Below are positions 1 to 5,674 of a stretch of 6,222 nucleotides of DNA, in pieces. A program made the position numbers and the translations under genes. The first letter of the stretch is position 1; every line of letters starts with the position of its first letter. The notes under the pieces are model-generated. The model was not told the origin of the DNA and did not search any database. It saw only the letters and a list, made by a program, of their open reading frames with translations. Source of the DNA: Dysgonamonadaceae bacterium (GTDB lineage Bacteria; Bacteroidota; Bacteroidia; Bacteroidales; Azobacteroidaceae); the NCBI GenBank assembly GCA_031255425.1, contig JAIRSN010000040.1, positions 1 through 6,222 on the forward strand. The letters run 5' to 3'.

Positions 1-79
1 TCTGCCGGATGGAAAGAAGTGACGAAAAATACGAATGAGGGCTTTTTAGTCAGCCCCAGAGGAATCCCGCCTATCCGCA

Positions 80-217
80 CAACCCGGAACGGGTTGAATT
101 ATACCCTTTATTATTCGACCCCTGCGGGGTCGTGTGTAGGGTGGCATGCTCTCCCCCCGGGTTGACACCCGGGGTTACTCATATTCAACCCTGCGGGTTG
201 GCTGCGCCGGCGCAGCC
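80..217. repeat. Cluster of GC-rich hairpins, REP-like
   Basis: Five perfect inverted repeats lie within 138 bp. CAACCCG-GAA-CGGGTTG is at 80-96, CGACCCC-TGC-GGGGTCG at 116-132, CCCCGGG-TTGACA-CCCGGGG at 155-174, CAACCC-TGC-GGGTTG at 186-200, and the 18-bp perfect palindrome GGCTGCGCCGGCGCAGCC at 200-217, which shares its first base with the preceding stem. The units resemble one another: the stems are variants of YRACCC/GGGTYR, and on the minus strand two of them are followed by GAATA. Repeated, related palindromes outside genes are typical of REP or BIME-type dispersed elements, and that reading is inference. No T-tract follows these stems, so they do not look like ordinary intrinsic terminators. 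A transposase for such an element is not present in the window. Confidence 0.6.
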
Positions 218-276
218 GCGTTTACTATTTGCGAAACATAGAAAACGGCATCCTGCGTTTTATTATTCATTATATG

Positions 277-312
277 TATAGGTATAGGTATAGGTATAGG
301 TATAGGTATAGG
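277..312 (+). repeat. Hexanucleotide tandem repeat (TATAGG)6
   Basis: Six perfect tandem copies of TATAGG span 36 bp. A near-copy (TATATG, one mismatch) precedes them at 271-276, and a short ATG-type triplet run (ATGATGAT) follows. The array lies between the hairpin cluster and the terminator-like hairpin downstream of galM, outside any gene I can support. Short perfect arrays of this kind change copy number by replication slippage, so it may be polymorphic between strains. A six-base unit would not shift a reading frame, and no promoter box is visible around it, so a switching role is not indicated. Confidence 0.9.
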
Positions 313-353
313 ATGATGATAACCCGCAGCCAAGCCGATATGCCGTGCCTCCC

Positions 354-378
354 AAAAATATAAAAGAGGCTGCGCCTC
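354..378 (-). terminator. Probable intrinsic terminator of galM
   Basis: On the minus strand, starting 28 bases after the galM stop codon, the stem GAGGC-GCA-GCCTC (plus-strand 366-378) is followed at once by a T-rich run, TTTTATATTTTT (plus-strand 354-365). One extra G-U pair can extend the five-base-pair stem. A hairpin followed directly by a U-tract is the classic arrangement for factor-independent termination. The stem is short, so efficiency is uncertain, but the GCA loop closed by C-G is of a type known to be unusually stable. It would end the galM, or mfd-galM, transcript. Confidence 0.55.
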
Positions 379-406
379 CAGTACTCCGGAAGTCACTTTC
401 CAACCT

Positions 407-1474
407 TTATCCCACCGTCCGGAAGCGATAAACCGTTTTCGACTCGAAGACTTCCCCCGGTCGAAGCACGGTGGACGGATAATCCGGTTGATGAATACTG
501 TCGGGATAGTGTTGCGTTTCCAGGCAAAAAGCCGAACGGCGGGGATACGTATGCCCGTTTTTCCCCCTGAAACTGCCGTCCAGGTAATTGCCCGTGTAAA
601 GTTGGACACCCGGTTCGGTCGTGTATGTTTCCATCACGATGCCGGTCTTGGGGGAAAGCGCCCGCGCGGCAAACGCCGGTTCCGCGCCTGCTTTGTTCAG
701 GATAAACGTATGGTCGTACCCGTTGCCGTAGACCAACTGCGTGTCTTCGTGGTCGATTCGTTCGCCGATGGTGTGCGGGGAACGGAAATCGAAAGGCGTA
801 CCTGCCACCGGTTCCGGCTTGCCGAAGGGAATGGCGACGTCGTTGGTCGGCAGGAACGTGTCCGCATTGATCTGCAATTCGTGATCGCCGACGGACGGAT
901 CGCCCTCGCCGGAAAGGTTGAAATAGGAATGATTGGTTAAGTTGATCAAGGTCGCCCGGTCGGTGGTTGCCCGGTAAGCTATCTCGACCGCGTTGTCGTC
1001 CGTCAGCGTGTACCTCACGCAGACCGTCAGGTTGCCGGGGAAACCCTCTTCGCCGTCGGCGGACAGGTAGGTCAGTTCGAGCGTCTGCCGGTCGAGGGGT
1101 TTGGCGTCCCAGACGACGGCGTTGAAGCCTTTCAGCCCACCGTGCAGGCTGTTCGGACCGTTGTTGACCGCCAGGGTGTACGCGACACCGTCCAACGAAA
1201 AGCGGCCGCCGGCAATCCGGTTAGCCGTTCGCCCGCAGACGGCGCCGAAATACGGCTCCCGGTCGTCCGAATATTCCTCCGCAGAACTTTTGCCCAGGAC
1301 CACATCGACCCATCGCCCGCTCCGGTCCGGCACGCACAACGAAACAATTTTCGCTCCGTAGTTCGTCACCGTCATTTCCGTACCACTTTCGTTTTGAAGG
1401 ATAAATAAACCCACTTGTTTCCCTGAAATGTTTTTTTCAAAATGACTTTTTGTTAATTTACTTCGAGTTATCAT
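407..1474 (-). CDS. galM: Aldose 1-epimerase (mutarotase)
   Basis: GalM interconverts the alpha and beta anomers of aldohexoses such as galactose and glucose, the step that feeds alpha-D-galactose into the Leloir pathway. The 355-residue product has the usual length and the family motifs in order: GRTANRI at 81-87, NNGPNSLHGG at 104-113 with the substrate-binding His111, NHSYFNL at 181-187 with catalytic acid His182, YDHTF at 253-257 with Asp254, and ETQHYPD at 319-325 with catalytic base Glu319. All expected catalytic residues are present. No signal peptide or lipobox is visible at the N-terminus, so a cytoplasmic location is likely, unlike some exported Bacteroidota homologues. The start ATG follows an A-rich leader without a Shine-Dalgarno sequence, normal for this phylum. 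It lies 63 bp downstream of mfd on the same strand and probably has its own promoter in the gap. No other galactose genes are in the window. Confidence 0.95.
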   Translation of the reverse strand: MITRSKLTKSHFEKNISGKQVGLFILQNESGTEMTVTNYGAKIVSLCVPDRSGRWVDVVLGKSSAEEYSDDREPYFGAVCGRTANRIAGGRFSLDGVAYTLAVNNGPNSLHGGLKGFNAVVWDAKPLDRQTLELTYLSADGEEGFPGNLTVCVRYTLTDDNAVEIAYRATTDRATLINLTNHSYFNLSGEGDPSVGDHELQINADTFLPTNDVAIPFGKPEPVAGTPFDFRSPHTIGERIDHEDTQLVYGNGYDHTFILNKAGAEPAFAARALSPKTGIVMETYTTEPGVQLYTGNYLDGSFRGKNGHTYPRRSAFCLETQHYPDSIHQPDYPSTVLRPGEVFESKTVYRFRTVG

Positions 1475-1501
1475 GTCTTTTATGTTTTAATGAACGAAAG
1501 G

Positions 1502-1533
1502 CAAAGATCCGTTTTTTATCCCGGTTTTGCAAA
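1502..1533 (-). promoter_or_regulatory. Candidate galM promoter (Bacteroidota type)
   Basis: On the minus strand, GATCTTTG (plus-strand 1502-1509) matches the Bacteroidota -7 consensus TAnnTTTG at every defined base but the first. A TTTG (plus-strand 1530-1533) lies 20 bases upstream, as expected for the -33 element. Transcription would begin about 24 bases before the galM ATG. The -33 box sits just past the mfd stop codon (1538-1540), so galM could be transcribed independently of mfd. This is a consensus match only. Confidence 0.45.
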
Positions 1534-1537
1534 TCCG

Positions 1538-4500
1538 TCAGATTTTCCGCAGGAGGGTTTCCGCTTCTTCGACCGAATGAATCGCCTGAACCGTCAGCAG
1601 GCGCCGGTCGTTCTTTTCGCTCAGCCGGCAGCGCTTGTAGTCCCTTTTCACAAACTCCAACAGCCGGTCGAACGCCTCGCTCCGGTAGTAGGGGGAGTCG
1701 AAACGGTGAATCAGGTAAAGCGTCATTTTGCCGTTCTTGAGCGCGATTTTCTCGATGCCGAGCTTCCGGGCAAGGCAGCGAAGCCGGACGATGCGAATCA
1801 GATCCTCGCCCTGTTGCGGAATTGTCCCGAACCGGTCTTGCAGTTTCAGGCGGAACTGCTCGATGCCGGTCTCGTCTTCCATTGCGTCCAGCTCGCGGTA
1901 GAGCAGAATCCGCTCCGAATCGCTGGGGATATACGAGGCGGGGAACAGCACTTCCAGGTCGCTTTCCACACTGGTTTCCGTCACATAGTTTTCGCCCGTA
2001 TCCACCTGGTTTTCGTTTTTGTACAAGTCGGCAAATTCCTCGTTCTTCAGTTCCTGAACCGCCTCCGACAGTATCCGCTGGTAGGTTTCGTAGCCCAGGT
2101 CTGCGATAAACCCGCTCTGTTCGGCGCCCAGCATATTTCCGGCGCCGCGAATATCCAGGTCCTGCATCGCAATATGAATGCCGCCGCCCAGTTCCGAGAA
2201 ATTCTCAATCGCCTGCAACCGCCTTCGCGCTTCGGGAGTTAACAGGTGAAGCGGAGGCGAAAGAAGGTAACAGAACGCCTTCCGGTTGCTTCGCCCCACC
2301 CTGCCCCGCAACTGGTGCAAATCGCTCAGCCCGAAGTGCTGGGCATTCACCACCAATATCGTGTTTGCGTTCGGAATGTCGATCCCGTTTTCGATGATGG
2401 ACGTCGCAATCAGCACATCGTATTCGTAGTGGACAAAATCGGTGATGACCTGTTCCAGGACAGCCGGTTCCATCTGCCCGTGACCGATTGCGATGCGTGC
2501 GTCCGGCACCTCTTTCCTCACCAGCGTTTCAATCTCACCCAGTCCGGAAATCCGGTTGTTGACAATGAAAACCTGCCCGTTGCGGCTCATCTCGGCATTC
2601 ACCGCCTCCCGGATAATATCCCCCCCGAAACGGTGTATCTCCGTCTGAATCGGGTAACGGTTGGGGGGAGGCGTGGCGATATTCGACAAGTCGCGCGCAC
2701 CCATCAGGCTGAATTGCAGGGTGCGGGGGATAGGCGTCGCGGTCAGGGTCAGCGTGTCGACGTTGACTTTCAGGTGCCGGAGTTTCTCTTTCACCGAAAC
2801 GCCGAATTTCTGTTCCTCGTCGATAATCAGCAGTCCCAGGTTATTAAAACGGACATCCGAACCAATCAGGCGGTGCGTACCGATCAGGATGTCGATCTTT
2901 CGTTCCTTCAGCCGTTGCAGGGTTTCTTTGGCGGCTTTGCCCGTTCGCGCACGGGAAAGATAATCGACGGTCACCGGAAAGTCCGACAAACGTTCCTTAA
3001 AGGTGTTGTAATGCTGGTAAGCCAGCAAGGTGGTCGGAACCAGCACGGCGACCTGCTTCCCGTCGACCACCGCCTTGAATGCGGCGCGAATCGCCACTTC
3101 CGTTTTCCCGAACCCGACGTCCCCGCAGATCAACCGGTCCATCGGGCGGGACGTTTCCATATCCTGCTTGACGTCGTTTGTCGCCTTCAACTGGTCCGGC
3201 GTATCCTCGTAGATAAAAGAGGCTTCCAGCTCTTTCTGCAAGTAGGTGTCGGGCGAAAAGGCAAAGCCCTGTTCCTCCCTCCGCTTGGAATAAAGCAAGA
3301 TAAGTTCCTTGGCAATGTCCTTGACCTTTTTCTTGGTTCTGTTTTTCAGGTTTTCCCACGCGCCCGAACCCAGCTTGTTCAGCCGGGGCGGTTCGTTTTC
3401 TTTTCCTTTGTATTTGGAAATCTTGTGCAGGTTATGGATACTGACGAAAATCATGTCGTCGTTCAAAAAAGTCATTTTGATCACTTCCTGCATTTTCCCG
3501 TTGATCTCCGTGTGTACCAGTCCGCCGAACTTCCCGACGCCGTGATCGATATGCACCAGGTAATCGCCCTGCCGGAACTGTTGCAGCTCTTTGAGCGACA
3601 GCGCGACTTTCCCGGAACGGACTTTCTCGGACTTCAGGCTGTATTTATGGAAGCGGTCGAACAGTTGGTGGTCGGTGAACACGCAAACCCGCAAGGTATG
3701 ATCCGTAAACCCTTCGTGAACCGGCTGCAAAACCGGCGTAAAGCGGATGTTATCGCCCCGGTCCCGGAAGATGGATTCGATGCGTTGGATCTGCTTCTCG
3801 TTATTACTCAATATATAGATTTGATAATTTTCCGCGAGTTTCTCCTTGAATGCCGCCGACACCCGTTCGAAGTTTTTGTGGTACGATTCCTGCGGCTCGG
3901 TAAAAAACGTCACCAGGTCGTAGCGCCCTTGGGTGTGAACGGGAGGAGCGCCCAGGTGCAGGCGGGTATAACGCGCCGCGAGGCGCCGGAGGTCTTCTTC
4001 CGGAGTCAGGAAAAGCCGTATCTGTTCGAGCGAGGAAAAGGATTCTTCGTGGTTCAGCACCGGTTCTTCGTTCCACAGCGAATGGATTTTCTCGTAGCAC
4101 CGGTCTTCCTTCCGGAACACGAGTCTCGTGGTTTCGGGCAAATAGGAGAACAGCGTCGTGTCGGCATCGCCGGATTGCCCCGAAATAATCGAAATCGTAT
4201 CCAGCCGCTCGATCGACAACTGCGTTTCCACATCGAACCGGCGGATGCTTTCCACCTCATTCCCGAAAAAGTCCAGCCGGTAAGGGTATTCGTCCGAGAA
4301 AGAAAACACGTCGATAATCGAACCCCGGACGGCGTATTGCCCCGGCTCGTACACATAGTCCGTCCGCTCGAATCCGTACGAGTCCAGGACATCCGCCACA
4401 AACTGCGAATCGACGGCTTCTTTTACCTGTACGGACAGGGTATTATTCTTTAAAGCTTTCCCGGAAACAACTTTCTCCGCCAGCGCCTCCGGGCAGGTGA

Positions 4501-4867
4501 CGATCAGGCAGGGTGCGCCGCGGTTGTTCAGTCGGCTCAGCACTTCGGTGCGAAGAATCTCGCAGGCGGGGTCCCGTTGCCCGTAGCGGATGTTCCGTTT
4601 AAATAAGGAAGGGAAAAACAGCACATCGGCGTCGTTCAGCAACCGGCAACAATCGTGGTAAAAATAACCGGCGTCTTCCGGGTCGCTCAAGACGCAAAGG
4701 AAAGGGTGTTCTTTCAACCGGGTGAAAAGCGTCGCGCAAACCAGGCTTGCCGCCGAACCTGCCAAGCCTTTCAGGTAGACATCCGTGCCGGGCGGCGAAG
4801 AAACAACCGCGTTTATACCGGCGTGCCGGGCATAAATAGCTTGTAAAACCGAATCTTTCAAAATCAT
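1538..4867 (-). CDS. mfd: Transcription-repair coupling factor Mfd
   Basis: Mfd is an ATP-driven DNA translocase. It binds RNA polymerase stalled at a lesion, pushes it off the DNA and recruits UvrA for nucleotide excision repair. The 1109 residues match the usual length for Bacteroidota Mfd. Domains in order: a UvrB-like N-terminal region (conserved block around 180-220, with RGSIIDVFSF and YRLDFFGNEVESIRRFD); the RNA polymerase-interacting CarD-like domain from about 433 (GDYLVHIDHGVGKFGGL); and a RecG-like motor with Q-motif region FIYEDTPDQ at 551-559, Walker A GDVGFGKTE at 582-590, DEEQ at 683-686, TATPIPRT at 709-716, ATSIIENGIDIPNANT at 821-836 and QLRGRVGR at 852-859. The RGAGNMLG segment (907-914) of the translocation (TRG) motif follows, then a C-terminal autoinhibitory domain from about 970. 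All motor motifs look intact. The ATG has a TAnnTTTG box only ten bases upstream, so the leader would be very short. It is transcribed divergently from the glycosyltransferase gene. Confidence 0.98.
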   Translation of the reverse strand: MILKDSVLQAIYARHAGINAVVSSPPGTDVYLKGLAGSAASLVCATLFTRLKEHPFLCVLSDPEDAGYFYHDCCRLLNDADVLFFPSLFKRNIRYGQRDPACEILRTEVLSRLNNRGAPCLIVTCPEALAEKVVSGKALKNNTLSVQVKEAVDSQFVADVLDSYGFERTDYVYEPGQYAVRGSIIDVFSFSDEYPYRLDFFGNEVESIRRFDVETQLSIERLDTISIISGQSGDADTTLFSYLPETTRLVFRKEDRCYEKIHSLWNEEPVLNHEESFSSLEQIRLFLTPEEDLRRLAARYTRLHLGAPPVHTQGRYDLVTFFTEPQESYHKNFERVSAAFKEKLAENYQIYILSNNEKQIQRIESIFRDRGDNIRFTPVLQPVHEGFTDHTLRVCVFTDHQLFDRFHKYSLKSEKVRSGKVALSLKELQQFRQGDYLVHIDHGVGKFGGLVHTEINGKMQEVIKMTFLNDDMIFVSIHNLHKISKYKGKENEPPRLNKLGSGAWENLKNRTKKKVKDIAKELILLYSKRREEQGFAFSPDTYLQKELEASFIYEDTPDQLKATNDVKQDMETSRPMDRLICGDVGFGKTEVAIRAAFKAVVDGKQVAVLVPTTLLAYQHYNTFKERLSDFPVTVDYLSRARTGKAAKETLQRLKERKIDILIGTHRLIGSDVRFNNLGLLIIDEEQKFGVSVKEKLRHLKVNVDTLTLTATPIPRTLQFSLMGARDLSNIATPPPNRYPIQTEIHRFGGDIIREAVNAEMSRNGQVFIVNNRISGLGEIETLVRKEVPDARIAIGHGQMEPAVLEQVITDFVHYEYDVLIATSIIENGIDIPNANTILVVNAQHFGLSDLHQLRGRVGRSNRKAFCYLLSPPLHLLTPEARRRLQAIENFSELGGGIHIAMQDLDIRGAGNMLGAEQSGFIADLGYETYQRILSEAVQELKNEEFADLYKNENQVDTGENYVTETSVESDLEVLFPASYIPSDSERILLYRELDAMEDETGIEQFRLKLQDRFGTIPQQGEDLIRIVRLRCLARKLGIEKIALKNGKMTLYLIHRFDSPYYRSEAFDRLLEFVKRDYKRCRLSEKNDRRLLTVQAIHSVEEAETLLRKI

Positions 4868-4877
4868 AAAATTTGCG

Positions 4878-4885
4878 CAAAATTA
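4878..4885 (-). promoter_or_regulatory. Candidate -7 box of the mfd promoter
   Basis: On the minus strand this reads TAATTTTG, a full match to the Bacteroidota -7 consensus TAnnTTTG. It ends ten bases before the mfd ATG, so the predicted leader is only about six bases, nearly leaderless. The -33 element is poor: the nearest TTTG (plus-strand 4897-4900) is 11 bases away, too close for the usual 17-23 base spacing. The call therefore rests on one box. Confidence 0.4.
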
Positions 4886-4914
4886 GCGATAATAAACAAA
4901 TAGTCGTACCTTTG
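4883..4914 (+). promoter_or_regulatory. Candidate promoter of the glycosyltransferase-pyrC pair
   Basis: TACCTTTG at 4907-4914 is a full match to the Bacteroidota -7 consensus TAnnTTTG. TTAG at 4883-4886, exactly 20 bases upstream, matches the -33 TTTG at three of four bases. Transcription would start near 4918, leaving a leader of about 19 A-rich bases before the ATG at 4937, with no Shine-Dalgarno sequence. The -33 box shares bases 4883-4885 with the mfd -7 box on the other strand. Confidence 0.55.
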
Positions 4915-4936
4915 AAGGGTAATAAATCAAAAATAA

Positions 4937-5674
4937 ATGAGCAATAGCATCGTTATTATCCCGACTTACAATGAAAAGGAAAACATTGAAAAAATCATCC
5001 GCAAAATCGTTTCCTTGCCCCACCCTTTCGATATTTTAGTAGTAGAAGACGGCTCGCCCGACGGAACCGGACAGATTGTGAAGCGCCTGCAAAACGAATT
5101 TCCGGAACGCCTGTTTATGATCGAACGGGAAGGGAAACTGGGTCTCGGAACCGCCTACATCGCCGGCTTCAAATGGAGCTTGCAACGCCGGTACGAATAC
5201 ATTTTCGAAATGGATGCCGATTTTTCGCACAACCCGGACGACCTGATCCGCCTGTATACTCCCTGTGCGGAAAAACGCGCGGATGTCGCCATCGGTTCCC
5301 GCTATATCTCCGGCGTGAATGTGGTGAATTGGCCCATGTCGCGCGTGCTTCTTTCCTATTTTGCTTCCAAATACGTGCAGTTTGTTTCCGGAATGAAGAT
5401 ACACGATACAACCGCCGGCTTCAAATGTTACCGCCGGGAAGTGCTGGAAACCATCGACTTGGACAAGATCAAATTCAAGGGGTATGCTTTTCAGATCGAA
5501 ATGAAATACACCGTTTACCAATGCGGTTTCCGGTTGGAAGAAGTCCCCATCATCTTTATCAACCGGGAAGAAGGCACGTCCAAGATGAACAGCGGCATTT
5601 TCAGTGAGGCGCTGTTCGGCGTGATTCAACTAAGATGGAACAGCCTTTTCCGTAAATACAAGAAATCCCTGTAA
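4937..5674 (+). CDS. Polyprenyl-phosphate mannose synthase-like glycosyltransferase (GT2)
   Basis: This family transfers a hexose, typically mannose from GDP-mannose, to a polyprenyl phosphate at the inner face of the membrane, giving a lipid-linked donor for glycosylation. The 245-residue protein is the short, soluble DPM1 type: a single GT-A domain with no C-terminal membrane segments. Visible motifs are IPTYNEKENI at 8-17, VEDGSPDGTG at 36-45 (nucleotide binding), the metal-binding DAD at 93-95 within MDADFSHNP, GSRYISGVNVVNWP at 120-133, TAGFKCYRR at 159-167, GYAFQIEM at 182-189 and FINREEGTSKM at 207-217. All expected catalytic motifs are present. Mannose and GDP-mannose are inferred from the family; glucose or another sugar cannot be excluded. 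In Bacteroidota it may supply protein O-glycosylation or surface glycan assembly, which is also inference. Its stop codon directly abuts the dihydroorotase start, so the two are very probably one operon. Confidence 0.92.
   Translation: MSNSIVIIPTYNEKENIEKIIRKIVSLPHPFDILVVEDGSPDGTGQIVKRLQNEFPERLFMIEREGKLGLGTAYIAGFKWSLQRRYEYIFEMDADFSHNPDDLIRLYTPCAEKRADVAIGSRYISGVNVVNWPMSRVLLSYFASKYVQFVSGMKIHDTTAGFKCYRREVLETIDLDKIKFKGYAFQIEMKYTVYQCGFRLEEVPIIFINREEGTSKMNSGIFSEALFGVIQLRWNSLFRKYKKSL

Larger units (their letters stand above)
1..406. other. Gene-free intergenic region with repeats and hairpins
   Basis: No convincing coding sequence lies here. Plus-strand frame 1 is open from the window edge to a TGA at 163-165 (54 codons), but it runs straight through several perfect hairpins and resembles no family I know, so I do not call it. 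The minus-strand frame crossing this region reads a Pro-Ile run from the hexanucleotide repeat and overlaps the 3' end of galM out of frame. The contents are an 18-bp hairpin (GGGCT at 39-43, AGCCC at 52-56), a cluster of GC-rich hairpins at 80-217, an AT-richer stretch at about 220-276, a hexanucleotide repeat at 277-312 and a terminator-like hairpin at 354-378. The first few dozen bases could be the tail of a gene lying to the left, which cannot be tested here. Confidence 0.6.

Noticed and set aside
39..56. Hairpin GGGCT/AGCCC as an intrinsic terminator
   Set aside because: No U-tract follows directly on either strand; the nearest T-run on the minus strand is about ten bases away.
1..165. 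Plus-strand frame open from the window edge to 165, possibly the end of an upstream gene
   Set aside because: No family resemblance. Much of it is made of palindromic repeat sequence (80-96, 116-132, 155-174), so an open frame of this length is weak evidence.
175..609. Minus-strand open frame of 144 codons with a Pro-Ile repeat
   Set aside because: It overlaps the conserved C-terminus of galM in another frame. The Pro-Ile run is simply the TATAGG microsatellite read on the other strand, and the rest crosses the terminator and the hairpins.
1531..1545. Inverted repeat AAATC-CGTCA-GATTT across the mfd stop codon as an mfd terminator
   Set aside because: The stem is only five mostly A-T pairs and no T-run follows on the minus strand; it overlaps the galM promoter candidate instead.
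1490..2242. Plus-strand open frame of 250 codons antisense to the mfd 3' end
   Set aside because: It mirrors mfd codons, shows no domain and has no promoter or leader of its own; a shadow of the real gene.
2246..4453. Plus-strand open frame of 735 codons antisense to mfd
   Set aside because: It lies entirely inside the intact mfd gene on the other strand. Its translation is Arg-, Val-, Phe- and Gln-rich with no recognisable domain. Long antisense open frames arise from the codon bias of GC-rich genes.
5036..5629. Minus-strand open frame of 197 codons antisense to the glycosyltransferase
   Set aside because: It is fully inside a well-supported glycosyltransferase gene, with no motif and no promoter; a shadow frame.
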